Source: Alectoria sarmentosa
Taxonomy: Eukaryota > Ascomycota > Lecanoromycetes > Lecanorales > Parmeliaceae
DNA: 32,110 nucleotides
Reading direction: 5' to 3'
Assembly (NCBI GenBank): GCA_009733775.1
Contig: WOGZ01000354.1
Coordinates: 1 to 32,110 of the forward strand
Below, in pieces: positions 31,050 to 32,110 of this stretch. Every line of letters begins with the position of its first letter. The stretch's first letter is position 1. The notes beneath the pieces are model-generated. The model did no database searches. It was not told the DNA's origin and saw only the letters and a program-made list of their open reading frames with translations. The position numbers were made by a program, and so were the translations under genes.

Positions 31050-32110
31050 TTTACGATATTTTCAATAAATCTCTCGAGGTTATATTACAATTATAATAAG
31101 ATAATCGCATATCGATTAATAAGTTATATTCATATGACTTCGAAATTAAATATAAAAAATGTTATAAATTATATATATCGAAGAACGCTTAAATCAATAA
31201 TGTTGAAACTTTTATTTCTCAAAAGGTGCTTGATAAACTTCTTATAAATTATTATAATTATGCAAATGTTTTTAATAAATCATAAGCGAACGTATTATTT
31301 TCATATTATTTTTATAATCACAAATTGAAATTCGTTGAGAAAGCAAATAAAAATGCATTATTTAAAAATCGAATTTATTTATTATCAAATCATAAATTCG
31401 AACAAGTCAAAAAGTATTTAAATAAACATTTAAAAAAAGAATTTATCGTATTTAATTATACTTTATTTATTTCATCTATTTTATTTACTGAAAAATCAAA
31501 TAAAGATTTGCGATTTTATGTAAATTATCGAAAATTAAACGTCATTATTAAAAGAAATCGATATTTTATTTTATTAATAAACGAGATTTTGATAAAAATA
31601 TAAAATTGTAAATAGTTTATACGATTTGACATTATCGTTATTTTTAATAAGTTTTAAATGTATTTAAATAGCGAAAACCTTATTATATTTGTTACATTTT
31701 TTAAAATATATAAATATCGAATGTTTTTATTTGAATTAATAAATAATTTTATTATTTATCAGCAATATATAAACGATATTCTCTTCGAGTATTTAAATAA
31801 CTTTTATTAAACATATTTGAATAATATTTTTATTTATAACAAAATCAAAAAGAAATACATTTAATATATTCGATTAATTTTTCAAAAGCTATAAGAGATC
31901 GATTTATAAATAAACATTCTTAAATGCGAATTTCATATATAAAAGATCAAATTTTTAGATTTATTAATATTTATCGATGAATTACGAATGAATTCGATTA
32001 AGATATAAGTCGTCGTCGATTGAATATAATTTACGAATTTAAAGCAAATATAAATCTTTATCGACTTTTATAATTTTTATAAAAGATTTATAAAAAACTT
32101 CTCGAAAATA
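31050..32110 (+). pseudogene. Decayed Ty3/gypsy reverse transcriptase, incomplete at right edge
   Basis: One frame (31,049 onward) carries the canonical order: LDKLLINYYNYANVFNKS, YNHKLKFVEKANK, LLSNHKFEQVKKYLNKHLKK, then LRFYVNYRKLNVIIKRNRYF (RT motif RxxxDYRxLN, with D now N), LLINEILIKI. Further on come QQYINDILFEYLNNF and the polymerase active-site box at 31,814-31,825, now YLNN instead of YLDD. After that come KCEFHI and FLDLL, and an IYNFYKRFIKNFSKI-type end at the window edge. The first part (31,325-31,603) is open for 92 codons. Catalytic aspartates lost to asparagine by G-to-A confirm inactivity. Confidence 0.75.

Larger units (their letters stand above)
27598..32110 (+). mobile_element. 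RIP-degraded Ty3/gypsy element, cut by the window edge
   Basis: Order on the plus strand: LTR-like copy C, leader (interrupted by the TRIM), gag3, protease, reverse transcriptase. RNase H and integrase would lie beyond 32,110. With the TRIM and its target duplication removed, the distance from copy C to the recognisable gag start is about 1.13 kb. In the element at 20.1-22.1 kb the matching distance is about 1.14 kb, which supports one family. All frames contain stops, so the element is dead. Confidence 0.65.
29137..32110. repeat. A+T-rich, RIP-degraded repeat block (right part)
   Basis: Same composition as the left block. It holds the gag, protease and RT of one Ty3-like element, listed separately. 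I see nothing specific in 29,137-29,440, which by position is the element's leader. Confidence 0.8.

Noticed and set aside
1..32110. CRISPR array, rRNA or complete tRNA genes
   Set aside because: No regularly spaced repeats, no rRNA-like sequence and no full cloverleaf; the only T-arm-like motif is the isolated one inside the TRIM.

Overview
The window comes from a filamentous ascomycete (Pezizomycotina). Evidence: compact genes with 54-115 bp introns that have GTRNGT donors, CTRAC-type branch sites and YAG acceptors; recognisably fungal protein families; and a sharp change near 19,255 from balanced, gene-bearing DNA to DNA of very high A+T. The A+T half carries decayed Ty3/gypsy retrotransposons with the signature of repeat-induced point mutation (RIP): TAA/TAG inside old reading frames, Cys to Tyr, Asp to Asn, and surviving C mostly in CpG. 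The species cannot be named from this.

Gene-bearing half (1-19,254). Well supported genes are: a membrane-anchored thioesterase-like (hot-dog) protein (1728-2804, minus, 2 exons); a MPPED-type metallophosphoesterase (6661-7635, plus); an unrecognised 219-residue protein with a 12-residue tandem repeat (9590-10384, minus, 3 exons); a secreted cysteine-containing protein with a clear signal peptide (11951-12872, plus, 2 exons); cyclin H/Ccl1, the TFIIH kinase cyclin (13650-14906, plus, 2 exons); and a large fungal AAA+ ATPase (15879-18038, plus, 3 exons). Between them lie decayed pieces: a protein now split over three frames (4793-5639, minus), a frame-broken small coding stretch (3885-4586, plus) and a frameshifted start of a fungal rhodopsin/SAT4-type membrane protein (18738-18937) next to the A+T boundary. 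The functional genes look like unrelated single-copy neighbours; nothing suggests an operon-like cluster or pathway.

A+T-rich half (19,255-32,110). No functional gene is seen. By eye it resolves into nested retroelements, all on the plus strand unless stated: (i) an LTR-like repeat A (20,113-20,300), a decayed gag (about 21,300-22,085) and LTR-like repeat B (24,730-24,917); (ii) between gag and B, a pair of about 505 bp direct repeats (22,436-22,945 and 24,118-24,622) enclosing a 165-codon stop-free frame, possibly a non-autonomous element; (iii) a second, different gag fragment (27,050-27,580); (iv) LTR-like repeat C (27,598-27,815), then a leader, gag with a CCHC knuckle, protease and reverse transcriptase running off the right edge (29,440-32,110). 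A small GC-rich LTR element of the TRIM type (28,650-29,131) sits in the leader of element (iv). It has 160/161 bp LTRs, an AATAA target duplication and a polypurine tract showing minus orientation. It looks much younger than its surroundings.

The most interesting items are the intact TRIM in a RIP desert, the enclosed 165-codon frame that survived without a stop, the strand-asymmetric blocks of RIP, and the loss of catalytic or metal-binding residues in gag and RT by G-to-A changes.
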